64,000 nt of DNA from Halanaerobium polyolivorans (GTDB lineage Bacteria > Bacillota > Halanaerobiia > Halanaerobiales > Halanaerobiaceae), in NCBI RefSeq assembly GCF_020711195.1, contig NZ_JAJFAT010000004.1:119870-183869 (forward strand), given 5' to 3'. Under the pieces are notes generated by a model that worked only from the letters and a program-made list of their open reading frames with translations, was not told where the DNA came from and did no database searches. A program made the position numbers and the translations under genes. Below are positions 41,997 through 50,223 of the stretch, one piece after another; positions within the stretch are counted from its first letter, which is position 1, and each line of letters begins with the position of its first letter.

Positions 41997-43214
41997 TTAG
42001 GCCTGAGAATAATTGCTCAAAAACTTTTTCAAACGACCAAGTGCAATTCTTAAATCCTCTTCACCTGGTAAAAAGACTATTCTAAAGTGATCTGGTTTTG
42101 GCCAGTTAAATCCACTGCCCTGAACTAATAATACTTTTTCCTGGGTTAAAAAGTCTAAAATAAACTTTTCATCATTTTTGATATTATATCTTTCTGTATC
42201 TATTTTGGGGAACAAATAAAGTCCTGCCTCAGGCTTAACACAGCTGATTCCAGGTATATCTGTTATCAGCTCATAAGCAAGATCACGCTGTTCTTTTAAC
42301 CTTCCCCCTGGTAAGACCAGATCTTCAATACTCTGATAACCACCTAATGAGGTCTGAATGGCATATTGAGAAGGCACATTACTGCAGAGCCGCATTGAAG
42401 CCAGCATATTTAAACCCTCAATATAGCTTTTAGCATGATACTTTTGTCCACTCAACATCATCCAGCCAGCTCTAAAACCTGGTACCCGGTGTGATTTAGA
42501 AAGGCCACTAAAGGTCACAACCAAAACTTCATCAGTCATAGTTGCAACTGAAGTGTGTTCTGTACCATTATAGATTATCTTTTCATAAATCTCATCACTA
42601 TAAATTATTAACTCATTTTCCTTAGCAATATTAATTATCCCCTGTAATATATCTGGTGGATAATTTGCACCAGTTGGGTTATTAGGGTTAATAATTACTA
42701 TCCCCTTGGTTTTCTCATTAACCTTAGCTCTAATATCATCTAAGTCAGGATACCACTTATTTTCTTCATCACAGAGATAATGAACTGCCTTTCCACCTGA
42801 TAAATTTACAGCTGCAGTCCAGAGTGGATAATCAGGTGTAGGAACTAAGATCTCATCACCATCATTTAAAAGTCCCTGCATTGCCATAACTATTAACTCA
42901 CTAACTCCATTACCTATAAAGATATCATCCATCTCAACATCTAAAATACCTTTTTTCTGATAATACTGCATTACTGCCTTCCTAGCCGGAAAAATTCCAT
43001 GGGCATGACAGTATCCCTGGGCATTTTTTAAATTATACATTACATCATGAATAATTTCATCTGGTGCATCCAGGCCAAAAGGTGCTGTATTACCAATATT
43101 TAATTTGTAGATATTATAGCCTTCTTCTTCTAATCTGGTAGCTTCTTCTAAAACAGGTCCCCGAATGTCATAACAAACATTTTGCAACTTTTGAGACTTT
43201 TTAATATAATCCAT
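41997..43214 (-). CDS. alaA: Glutamate-pyruvate (alanine) aminotransferase, AlaA-like
   Basis: A fold-type I PLP enzyme of about 405 residues. It closely matches E. coli AlaA in LENVCYDIRGPVL-like opening (here LQNVCYDIRGPVLEEA), KLNIGN.APFG, IGNGVSELIV, IINPNNPTGA, the PLP lysine in SGLSKSHRVPGFRAGW and the LVQGSGFNWP.PDHFRIV ending. It interconverts alanine and pyruvate with glutamate. The start is ATG 43214 behind a purine-rich GGGGGAAAG; the earlier TTG lies upstream of it. Confidence 0.9.
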   Translation of the reverse strand: MDYIKKSQKLQNVCYDIRGPVLEEATRLEEEGYNIYKLNIGNTAPFGLDAPDEIIHDVMYNLKNAQGYCHAHGIFPARKAVMQYYQKKGILDVEMDDIFIGNGVSELIVMAMQGLLNDGDEILVPTPDYPLWTAAVNLSGGKAVHYLCDEENKWYPDLDDIRAKVNEKTKGIVIINPNNPTGANYPPDILQGIINIAKENELIIYSDEIYEKIIYNGTEHTSVATMTDEVLVVTFSGLSKSHRVPGFRAGWMMLSGQKYHAKSYIEGLNMLASMRLCSNVPSQYAIQTSLGGYQSIEDLVLPGGRLKEQRDLAYELITDIPGISCVKPEAGLYLFPKIDTERYNIKNDEKFILDFLTQEKVLLVQGSGFNWPKPDHFRIVFLPGEEDLRIALGRLKKFLSNYSQA

Positions 43215-43320
43215 CTTCTTTCCCCCATTTTTACTCAATACTCTCTACTCGAGCTGCTGCTAATAATTAAATTCTTGTTAGTAATTGATTATATCAAACT
43301 TTTTAGTATCTAGCAATAAA

Positions 43321-43346
43321 AAATCGGCCCTAATTAGAGCCGATTT
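43321..43346 (-). terminator. Terminator after the amidohydrolase gene
   Basis: Perfect 8-bp stem AAATCGGC/GCCGATTT with a 10-base loop, followed by a T tract on the minus strand. Confidence 0.8.
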
Positions 43347-43402
43347 AAATTTAGATATATATATTTGAGTTTGTGAATTTAAAAACAATTTTTCTTCATA
43401 CT

Positions 43403-44587
43403 TTAAAACTTAAAATAATCGAGTGCTGCCTGGGCCATCACTGCTACTCCCGTCTTTAACACCGAATCATTAAATTTAAAATCTGACTGATGATGGTTCA
43501 CAATTTCTCCCTGAGGTGCAATACCGAGATAATAGAAAACAGCCGGTACTTCTCTCCCAAAATAAGAGAAATCTTCTCCACCCATCTCGGCTTTTTTCTT
43601 TTCTCTTAGCTTTTCTGGGCCAAGAATTTTTTGGGCTGCTGTTTTAATAATATCGCTCATTTGAGGATCATTAATTACCGCTGGATAACCAAATATATAA
43701 TCTAGTTCATATTCGGCTCCATAAATCTGACAGGTATTTTTAATTACACTTTCAATATATTGAGGCAGTTTTTCTCTAATCTCTTTTTTTAGAGAACGAA
43801 CAGTTGCTTTGAGCTCTACCTGATCAGGAATAACATTATGGGTTTTTCCAGCCTCTATCATACCCACAGAAATAACTGCTGACTCCAGAGGATCAATCCT
43901 TCTGCTGACAATATTCTGCAGAGAAGAAATAATCTGGGCAGCAATTGGAATCGGATCAATGGTATTATGGGGTCTGGCTGCATGACCTCCTTTACCGATG
44001 ATTTTTAGGTTAAAACGGTCAGGTGAAGCCATCAGAGCTCCACTTTTGTATTCGACAATACCTTCTTCAGTACTTCCCCAGAGGTGGAGTCCCATTGCAG
44101 CATCTACCTGAGGATTTTCCAGTACTCCTGCTTTGATCATCCCCTCAGCTCCACCACTTGTTTCTTCTCCTGGTTGAAAAAGAAATTTAAGGTTGCCGTC
44201 AAAATCTGCTGCCAGTTCTTTTAAAACCATAGCAGTTCCGATTAAGATTGCAGTATGGCCATCATGACCACAGGCATGCATTACTCCTTTGCTTTTTGAT
44301 TTAAATTCTAAATCATTTTTTTCTTCTACAGGCAGAGCATCCATATCAGCCCTGATCAAAAGGGTTTTTGCATCCTCTTTATTGCTGTTAATAAAAGTTG
44401 CACAGACACCTGTACCGAAAATATTTTCTTCAACTTCAAAACCCAGTTTTTTCATCTCAGCTGCAGCAAGTTTGGCAGTTTCTTTTTCTGCAAAAGATAG
44501 CTCAGGATTTTGATGAATTTGATGTCTTATTTCAATAACTCTATTTTCAATTTCTGCTACTTTTTTTAATATTTTTTCTTTAGTCAT
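43403..44587 (-). CDS. M20-family amidohydrolase (M20D, hippurate/IAA-amino-acid hydrolase-like)
   Basis: A 394-residue di-metal amidohydrolase with RHQIHQNPELSFAEKETA, RADMDALPVEE, HACGHDGHTAILIGTA, FQPGEETSGGAEGMIKAG and MGGEDFSYF, all M20D motifs. It probably frees amino acids or aminobenzoate-like groups from N-acyl conjugates; the exact substrate is unclear. It has a GAGGAG site. Its promoter carries a Fur-like box, an unusual association. Confidence 0.9.
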   Translation of the reverse strand: MTKEKILKKVAEIENRVIEIRHQIHQNPELSFAEKETAKLAAAEMKKLGFEVEENIFGTGVCATFINSNKEDAKTLLIRADMDALPVEEKNDLEFKSKSKGVMHACGHDGHTAILIGTAMVLKELAADFDGNLKFLFQPGEETSGGAEGMIKAGVLENPQVDAAMGLHLWGSTEEGIVEYKSGALMASPDRFNLKIIGKGGHAARPHNTIDPIPIAAQIISSLQNIVSRRIDPLESAVISVGMIEAGKTHNVIPDQVELKATVRSLKKEIREKLPQYIESVIKNTCQIYGAEYELDYIFGYPAVINDPQMSDIIKTAAQKILGPEKLREKKKAEMGGEDFSYFGREVPAVFYYLGIAPQGEIVNHHQSDFKFNDSVLKTGVAVMAQAALDYFKF

Positions 44588-44634
44588 TGTCTCACTCCTC
44601 TATACTTTAAAAGCACTTCTTACTGCTCACAATA

Positions 44635-44650
44635 ATAATGGTTATCATTA
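44635..44650. promoter_or_regulatory. Fur-box-like site in the amidohydrolase leader
   Basis: ATAATGGTTATCATTA matches 15 of 16 bases of the Fur-type core ATAATGATTATCATTA. It lies about 10 bp downstream of the -10 element, where a repressor would block initiation. Confidence 0.45.
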
Positions 44651-44660
44651 AGATAAATAT

Positions 44661-44690
44661 ATGATAGCAAATAGATGGCCTTAATGTCAA
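44661..44690 (-). promoter_or_regulatory. Promoter of the amidohydrolase gene
   Basis: Minus-strand TTGACA (44685-44690), 18-bp spacer, TATCAT (44661-44666). Confidence 0.65.
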
Positions 44691-44702
44691 ATTATTAGCT
44701 GA

Positions 44703-46244
44703 TTAAAAATAACTGTAGATCTGCTGCCAGAGCAGTAAAATACTTAAAAAGACAGGAATCCAAAGCAGCTGTATAGTTAAGTCCTGATAGAAAAAATCAT
44801 GGATTTTTTTGGATGTATTAAATATAGTATTATAAAAAACAGTTTCAAAAATTTTATCGGTATCAAATTTAACATTTTTACGACTCATACTGAAGATAAA
44901 ATCAAGGGCTGACCTAAGATATCTTTCCAGTGAAAGATGATCTCTGACTTTAACCTTAAATCCTGCATTATTATGAATTAAATAAACTGCAAGCAAAATA
45001 TATATTATGCTGTCCCTAACTCCAGCTATGATATTAAAATCATAATCAACTAAATATTCCAGCATATCACCCGGCATTTCCGGCCAAAAAGCAACTATTA
45101 AAACACCTAAGGTACCAAATAAGATAGCTAAAATATCTGTACTATAAATTTGATAACTGTTGAGGGCTTTTTTCAATTTATCTGCAAAATTACTGTAATC
45201 TTCATCAACAATAAAGATCCAGTAAAGTATTCTTAGTGAATAAATAGCACTGATTAAAGCAAAACCAAAAAAGACTACTTTAGTTAAAAGACCTGGAAGC
45301 TGAGCAGAGCTGATCAGATACTTAGCATTATAACCGGCTGAAAAAACAAGACCAGCTAGAGAAAGAAAAGAAATAATAACTGCCAGAGAAGTAAGTGGTC
45401 TTTTAAAAATAGCTCCTTTAAAATCATAGACAACTCTGCTGCCGTATTCTCTCTGCAAAATACCACTTGTAATAAAAAGGGTTGTTTTAGCAAAACCATG
45501 AGCGATAATAAAAAGTACTGCCCCTAAAAAGGCCAATTCTCCACCTGTACCGATTGCCAAAGCGATAAAACCAAGTTGACTTACCGTACTATAGGCCAGC
45601 ATAATCTTAAGGTCTGCAGAACGAACAGCCTGCCAGCCTCCATAAACAACCATTGCTATCCCCAATAAATAAAGCATGGTATTTCCACTTTCTATTGGGA
45701 TAATCTTAAGCAGAAAAATATAACCAAGTTTAACAACCCAACCTGAAAGTATTGCACTCACAGGTGATGGGGCCTCGGAATGAATAGGAGGTAACCAGAA
45801 GTGAAAGATAAAAATACCACTTTTGGTGGCCATCCCAATAATCAATACAAACTGCAGTAGTACAGAATCTATTGCAGCAATTTCAGTATAACCAAGTGCA
45901 TTAGCTGCCAGGGCTGCAAAAAGCAAAATACTGCTGCCCGTAAATTGAATCACAAAATACTGTTTAACAAGTTTCCAGCTGCTCCATGCCAATAGGAAGG
46001 TTGTGGTTAAAGTAACCATTTCCCAGGCAAAGAGAAAAAAGAACCAGTCAGTTGTTAAAATTACTACCACTGTGCTGATCAGGTAAATCAGGGTCAGTAT
46101 ATAATACCAGAACTTATATTCTTTTATGTAATTCCAGGCTGCCAAAGCTGTAATCAGGGTTAAAATAACTCCTACCTCAGCCAGCAGAGGAAAATAACTT
46201 TCAAAACTAAAACTTGCTAAAAATTGCTGCCATAATAAAGCCAC
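44703..46244 (-). CDS. Proton-translocating antiporter-like membrane subunit (MrpA/NuoL-M type)
   Basis: A 513-residue membrane protein with about 14 segments. It has the conserved Glu in FLFAWEMVTL, Lys/His in MATKSGIFIFHFWLPPIHSEAPSPVSAILSG (read in parts) and the helix-7 region HGFAKTTLFITSG. These are the ion-channel residues of complex I-type antiporters. It is the last gene of the Mrp-like operon and probably takes the place of the MrpA membrane domain, whose C-terminal parts are separate genes here. GTG start after GGGAGG. Confidence 0.85.
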   Translation of the reverse strand: MALLWQQFLASFSFESYFPLLAEVGVILTLITALAAWNYIKEYKFWYYILTLIYLISTVVVILTTDWFFFLFAWEMVTLTTTFLLAWSSWKLVKQYFVIQFTGSSILLFAALAANALGYTEIAAIDSVLLQFVLIIGMATKSGIFIFHFWLPPIHSEAPSPVSAILSGWVVKLGYIFLLKIIPIESGNTMLYLLGIAMVVYGGWQAVRSADLKIMLAYSTVSQLGFIALAIGTGGELAFLGAVLFIIAHGFAKTTLFITSGILQREYGSRVVYDFKGAIFKRPLTSLAVIISFLSLAGLVFSAGYNAKYLISSAQLPGLLTKVVFFGFALISAIYSLRILYWIFIVDEDYSNFADKLKKALNSYQIYSTDILAILFGTLGVLIVAFWPEMPGDMLEYLVDYDFNIIAGVRDSIIYILLAVYLIHNNAGFKVKVRDHLSLERYLRSALDFIFSMSRKNVKFDTDKIFETVFYNTIFNTSKKIHDFFYQDLTIQLLWIPVFLSILLLWQQIYSYF

Positions 46245-46247
46245 TGT

Positions 46248-47780
46248 TTAACCTCCCAACACAAGTTCAATATATCTTTCCACATTCATAATGCTTTCGA
46301 TTGACATTCTGAGTGGAATATTTAAAAACCTAAAACCAAAACCAAAAATAATTATTACTGCTGTATAAGCATAGGTAATAAAAGTAACAATCTTTTCCCT
46401 ATACAAGACAGAAAGTAGGGGCTGATTGAAAACTTCCATCTTTAGATCATCCTCACTTAACCTAACCTCTTCAAAACCTTTAGCTATGTAACGCAGATAA
46501 TAAATAACTGCAGTTAAACTACCAAAAATAACTATAAAAGCACCAAAATAACTTTGGGCCTCCAAAAAGGCCATTAAAATAAACCACTTACTTGCAAAGC
46601 CTAAAAGTGGTGGCATTCCGATCATACTCAAAAGTAAAATAATAAAGGCTATAAAAACCGGTTTATCTCGTAAACCCACCCCTTTAAAATCACGGTAGTG
46701 ATTAGATACAGTATACTGCAGCAAATAACCACAGGCTACAAAAAGTCCTGCTTTCATGAACATATGGGCAATAATATGGAGTATCCCCCCATAAAAGCCT
46801 GCCTCCGTATTAAGCATTATCACAGCAAAAATCATTCCAATATGACCGATGCTGGAATAGCCCAGCAGTCTTTTAATATTATTAGCCTGTAAAGCAAAAA
46901 CATGACCCAAAAAGGAAGAAAATAAAGCAATATCTATTAATAAGATATTTAAATTCAAAGCCACAATAGTTTCAAAACCAATTACTGTCCAGATCAGTCT
47001 GATAAACAAATAAAGATAAATTTTAGAAAGCACTCCAGACAGCACTGCTGTTACCGGTGCTGGTGAAGAATCATAACTTTTAGGCAGCCAGAACAAAAAT
47101 GGGAAAACCCCCATTTTGATCAATAAAGCTGTCAAAAATATTGCGGTAATAAATAGTTGAATACCACTTTCTAAAGCAGCAAAATTATTTGCAACATCTG
47201 CCATTGTAAGGGTGCCGAGATTAAAGTAAGTTAACAGAACCCCAAAAAAGATTAATGAACCTGCAATAATATTATAAAACAAATATTTAATTGCAGCCTC
47301 ACTGCCAGGATGGCTCCTTTGAAAAGCAATTAAAGCTCCTGAAGCAATAGTTAAAAGCTCTATAAATACATACATATTAAAGAGATCACCGGTCAACATA
47401 GCTCCATTAGAAGCTGCAATAATTATAAAATAGAGTACATAAAATTTACCCTCATGATGGCCTACATAACCGATAGAATATATTATTATAAATAGCAAAC
47501 TCAAAGTTACAATAGCAATAAACAAAAAACTTAAATTATCCATTACCAGATTAATACCAAAGGGAGGCTGCCAGCCACCAAGGTGGTACTGCAGAAACAA
47601 GCTCCCATCTCTAATCTGATCAAAATATTGAACAACAATCGAAGTTAAATTAAATATCTGAATTGAAATCCCCAGCAGAACAAAAAAGCGCCTTAATTTT
47701 GCATTAATTAAATCAATAAAAGGAATAATAAAGGCTGTTCCGAGGGGTACAATAATCAGCAGTATTATTCTCGTCTCCAT
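46248..47780 (-). CDS. mnhD: Mrp antiporter subunit D (MnhD/MbhH-like)
   Basis: About 510 residues and 14 segments. It has MYVFIELLTIASGALIAF (conserved Glu), KMGVFPFLFWLPKSYDSSPAPVTAVLSG (Lys; in parts), LGYSSIGHIGMI and HMFMKAGLFVACGYL. It carries ions in concert with subunits A-C. ATG 47780 overlaps the mnhC stop by one base (TGATG), a coupled pair. Similar to NuoN/NuoM of complex I, but context fixes it as Mrp D. Confidence 0.9.
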   Translation of the reverse strand: METRIILLIIVPLGTAFIIPFIDLINAKLRRFFVLLGISIQIFNLTSIVVQYFDQIRDGSLFLQYHLGGWQPPFGINLVMDNLSFLFIAIVTLSLLFIIIYSIGYVGHHEGKFYVLYFIIIAASNGAMLTGDLFNMYVFIELLTIASGALIAFQRSHPGSEAAIKYLFYNIIAGSLIFFGVLLTYFNLGTLTMADVANNFAALESGIQLFITAIFLTALLIKMGVFPFLFWLPKSYDSSPAPVTAVLSGVLSKIYLYLFIRLIWTVIGFETIVALNLNILLIDIALFSSFLGHVFALQANNIKRLLGYSSIGHIGMIFAVIMLNTEAGFYGGILHIIAHMFMKAGLFVACGYLLQYTVSNHYRDFKGVGLRDKPVFIAFIILLLSMIGMPPLLGFASKWFILMAFLEAQSYFGAFIVIFGSLTAVIYYLRYIAKGFEEVRLSEDDLKMEVFNQPLLSVLYREKIVTFITYAYTAVIIIFGFGFRFLNIPLRMSIESIMNVERYIELVLGG

Positions 47781-48115
47781 CAATTATTCAACCCCTCTAT
47801 CTCATCTCTATCAATAGTATCTGTAAACTGATTTAATTCAATAATTAAGGTTAGCAAAAGTGCTGCAGTACTTGCTCCAATTACTATTCCGGTTAGAGTT
47901 AAAGCCTGTGGTACAGGATCATTAAATTTACTGAATTCTTCCCCCATTTTATGGATGGCAACTTCTCCCCCAACATCAGAAAAAGCAATAACCCAGAAAA
48001 ATATTGAAGCCTCCATAATATTTAAACCAATTACATTTTTAATTAAATTTGTCTTCATTATCAGTGCATATAAACCCAGCATAAAGAGGATTATAAAGAT
48101 GAAATTATTTCGCAT
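47780..48115 (-). CDS. mnhC: Mrp antiporter subunit C (MnhC/NuoK-like)
   Basis: A 111-residue, three-segment protein with LIKNVIGLNIMEASIFFWVIA and PVPQALTLTGIVIGASTAALLL, the NuoK/MrpC pattern. AAGGAGG precedes the start. It abuts the subunit B gene. Confidence 0.9.
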   Translation of the reverse strand: MRNNFIFIILFMLGLYALIMKTNLIKNVIGLNIMEASIFFWVIAFSDVGGEVAIHKMGEEFSKFNDPVPQALTLTGIVIGASTAALLLTLIIELNQFTDTIDRDEIEGLNN

Positions 48116-48835
48116 TTAAAAATCCTCCTTAAAAGTTTTTTGAATCATACTATAAAATATTATCGCCAGTCCTGCTCCAACCTTAATTCCAACCCCAAAG
48201 TTTACATAAGGTATACTCCCAGCTGAAATCAAAGTGCCTGTACGAGCAGTTAAAAAACCTAAATTCTTTAAGAAAAAGCCCTCCATTAAAATACCTACAA
48301 CTCCTAAACCAAGAAAGGTAAAAGCTCCCATTGTTTCCATGGCAGTTTTAACCTGAGGACTATAGCGCCTGTAATCAAAGGCACTACCATAAACAATAGA
48401 GAAAATTATCGAAATAACAGCTAAAATAACTCCACCCTGAAAACCTCCCCCTGGACTTAAATGACCATGGGTAATCACATAAAGGCTAAAAAGGGCAATA
48501 AATGGAGTCACCAATCCAAAAGTTCTTTTTACAATAAAGGAAAGCCCCCTTGAAGAAACCGGCAGCATCTTTCTAGATAAAATTAAAACAATACCACTTA
48601 CTGCTCCAAAAATCACAGTACTTTCACCAAGAGAATCAAAAGCCCTATAATCATAAAGTACAGCAGTAATTAAATTTAGTGAACCTGTATCACTTAAACC
48701 TGAGCTAATAATGTAATCAGAAACTCCAGTTCTCAAGCCAGTATATTCTGGCACCAATAAAAAGTTTTCATATAAGGCAATTGCTGTTAATATAAAAACA
48801 GAAATAACCAGTGTTTTTTTTAGATATTTATGCAA
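48116..48835 (-). CDS. mnhB: Mrp antiporter subunit B with N-terminal MbhE-like extension
   Basis: The C-terminal half is a standard MnhB domain (VKRTFGLVTPFIALFSLYVITHGHLSPGGGFQGG). The N-terminal half has AVLYDYRAFDSLGESTVIF, like MbhE or the end of MrpA. I set the start at TTG 48835, eight bases after a strong GGAGG (CCGGAGGTGATAACT TTG). A start at 48895 would overlap the previous gene by 38 bp and has no site. The fused layout is found in Mbh-type and some clostridial Mrp operons. Confidence 0.88.
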   Translation of the reverse strand: MHKYLKKTLVISVFILTAIALYENFLLVPEYTGLRTGVSDYIISSGLSDTGSLNLITAVLYDYRAFDSLGESTVIFGAVSGIVLILSRKMLPVSSRGLSFIVKRTFGLVTPFIALFSLYVITHGHLSPGGGFQGGVILAVISIIFSIVYGSAFDYRRYSPQVKTAMETMGAFTFLGLGVVGILMEGFFLKNLGFLTARTGTLISAGSIPYVNFGVGIKVGAGLAIIFYSMIQKTFKEDF

Positions 48836-48857
48836 AGTTATCACCTCCGGCTGAATT

Positions 48858-49112
48858 TCAGTCGGAATCACCATGTCTGATCTGACTGATTGCACTCATA
48901 AAAATTGCAGTACTTAAACCTGCACCAATTACCGCTTCTGCTAATGCTACATCTGCAGCTCTATGCAGTAAATAAAGTGCTGTTAAAACTATAGAAAATG
49001 TTGATAAAAATATTATCGAAATCAATTCTTCCTCAAATCTAACTGACATCACAGCACATAAGACTAAAAATATAAGTAATAAATTTTCAAGAACTACTGT
49101 TGCTGTCATCAT
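48858..49112 (-). CDS. DUF4040/MbhD-like subunit (MrpA C-terminal piece)
   Basis: An 84-residue, three-segment protein matching the DUF4040 domain at the end of MrpA, or MbhD of membrane-bound hydrogenases (AVMSVRFEEELISIIFLSTFSIVLTALYLLHRAADVALAEAVIGAG, read as its core). AGGGAG precedes the start. It overlaps mnhG by 26 bp and so is translationally coupled. Confidence 0.85.
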   Translation of the reverse strand: MMTATVVLENLLLIFLVLCAVMSVRFEEELISIIFLSTFSIVLTALYLLHRAADVALAEAVIGAGLSTAIFMSAISQIRHGDSD

Positions 49113-49446
49113 AATCTCTCCCTAAGTATTCAGAATAGGCATCAATTGCATACTCTTTTGGTAATGCAACTTCTCGGTGATAAGATGCCCTTGCTATTGC
49201 ATGAGTTGCCATCGGGTTTGAAAAAAGAAAAAATACTCCAATCAAAATTATTTTGGCACTTAAAAAGAACTCCCAAACATAAACTGCAGTCCCCAAAGTA
49301 ACCAACACAGCCGAAATCGTTAATACCACAGCTCCAGCGTGAATTCTGGTATATACATCTGGGAAGCGCAGTAATCCAATTACAGTAATCAAGGCAAATC
49401 CTGCTCCTGAAAACATTAAAAAATATGCAATTATTAACCGGATCAT
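49087..49446 (-). CDS. mnhG: Mrp antiporter subunit G
   Basis: A 119-residue protein with three segments and the MnhG motif GLLRFPDVYTRIHAGAVV and FFLFSNPMATHAIARAS. Its ATG overlaps the mnhF stop (TAATG). The hydrophilic C-terminus (LPKEYAIDAYSEYLGRDY) is typical. Confidence 0.93.
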   Translation of the reverse strand: MIRLIIAYFLMFSGAGFALITVIGLLRFPDVYTRIHAGAVVLTISAVLVTLGTAVYVWEFFLSAKIILIGVFFLFSNPMATHAIARASYHREVALPKEYAIDAYSEYLGRDYDDSNSSS

Positions 49447-49703
49447 TATCTATACAGCTCCCCATGTTCAAAGTATTTAGCATATATCAACATATCAACA
49501 AAAAGCAGTATTGCATAGGCTAAAACAATATCAACCAGCAAAAAAAGGTCATAATATAAAGCAATCATCAGCATCACAAGCGACATAAAGATACCTATTG
49601 TATCTGCTCCAATTAAACGGTCAGTAATTGTAGGTCCGATTATAACCCGATAAGATACTATAATCGAAAGCAGGGTAAAAAATATTGCCAGTCCCAGTAT
49701 CAT
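49446..49703 (-). CDS. mnhF: Mrp antiporter subunit F
   Basis: An 85-residue, three-segment protein with RVIIGPTITDRLIGADTIG and YDLFLLVDIVLAYAILLFVD, the MnhF pattern. Its ATGA start overlaps the mnhE stop by 4 bp. Confidence 0.93.
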   Translation of the reverse strand: MILGLAIFFTLLSIIVSYRVIIGPTITDRLIGADTIGIFMSLVMLMIALYYDLFLLVDIVLAYAILLFVDMLIYAKYFEHGELYR

Positions 49704-50206
49704 CTAAAGATCACTCCAATCCATTTTTCAAAGCGGGCAATGATTTTTTGTTTCATTTCCGCCTGTTCTAGAGTTTCTACATCTATCCAGTGAATATAAT
49801 ATGATTGTTCTGTTCTATCATAATCAAGTGTTAGCGTTCCTGGGGTCAGGGTAATTAAATTGGCCAAAACACTTAAACCAGTAATATCTGTCAGTTCTGT
49901 TTTAACTTTTACTATTCCCGGATTAAAACTTGGTTCTTTTTCAAAAACATGTTTTGAAACCTTTAATGCAGATAAAATTGCTTCATAGAAAAAAATCGGA
50001 ATAAATAAAAGTAAGAGAAAAAACTTGCGTAAATAATGGTACCAGGGTAGTTCTCTTTTGACTTCCCTAAAAAGCATATCACTTAAAAATAGTGTTACCA
50101 ATAAGGAGGCGCCACTACCAACTATTAAAACATCTATGGTTATTCTTCCTGCAAAAATAATCCAGACCAACAACAATAATATAAAAGCAGATACTTTTTG
50201 CAGCAT
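49700..50206 (-). CDS. mnhE: Mrp antiporter subunit E
   Basis: A 168-residue protein with N-terminal hydrophobic segments and a cytoplasmic domain with NLITLTPGTLTLDYDR and YIHWIDVETLEQ, the MnhE hallmarks. GGAGG precedes the start. Only 17 bp separate it from the alcohol dehydrogenase stop, so transcription probably continues from that gene. Confidence 0.93.
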   Translation of the reverse strand: MLQKVSAFILLLLVWIIFAGRITIDVLIVGSGASLLVTLFLSDMLFREVKRELPWYHYLRKFFLLLLFIPIFFYEAILSALKVSKHVFEKEPSFNPGIVKVKTELTDITGLSVLANLITLTPGTLTLDYDRTEQSYYIHWIDVETLEQAEMKQKIIARFEKWIGVIFR

Positions 50207-50223
50207 TTAAACACCTCCAGCTT

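Noticed and set aside
49142..49483. Alternative frame of about 113 codons over mnhG and the end of mnhF
   Set aside because: Cys-rich, no family features; mnhG and mnhF are well-conserved, correctly coupled genes there.
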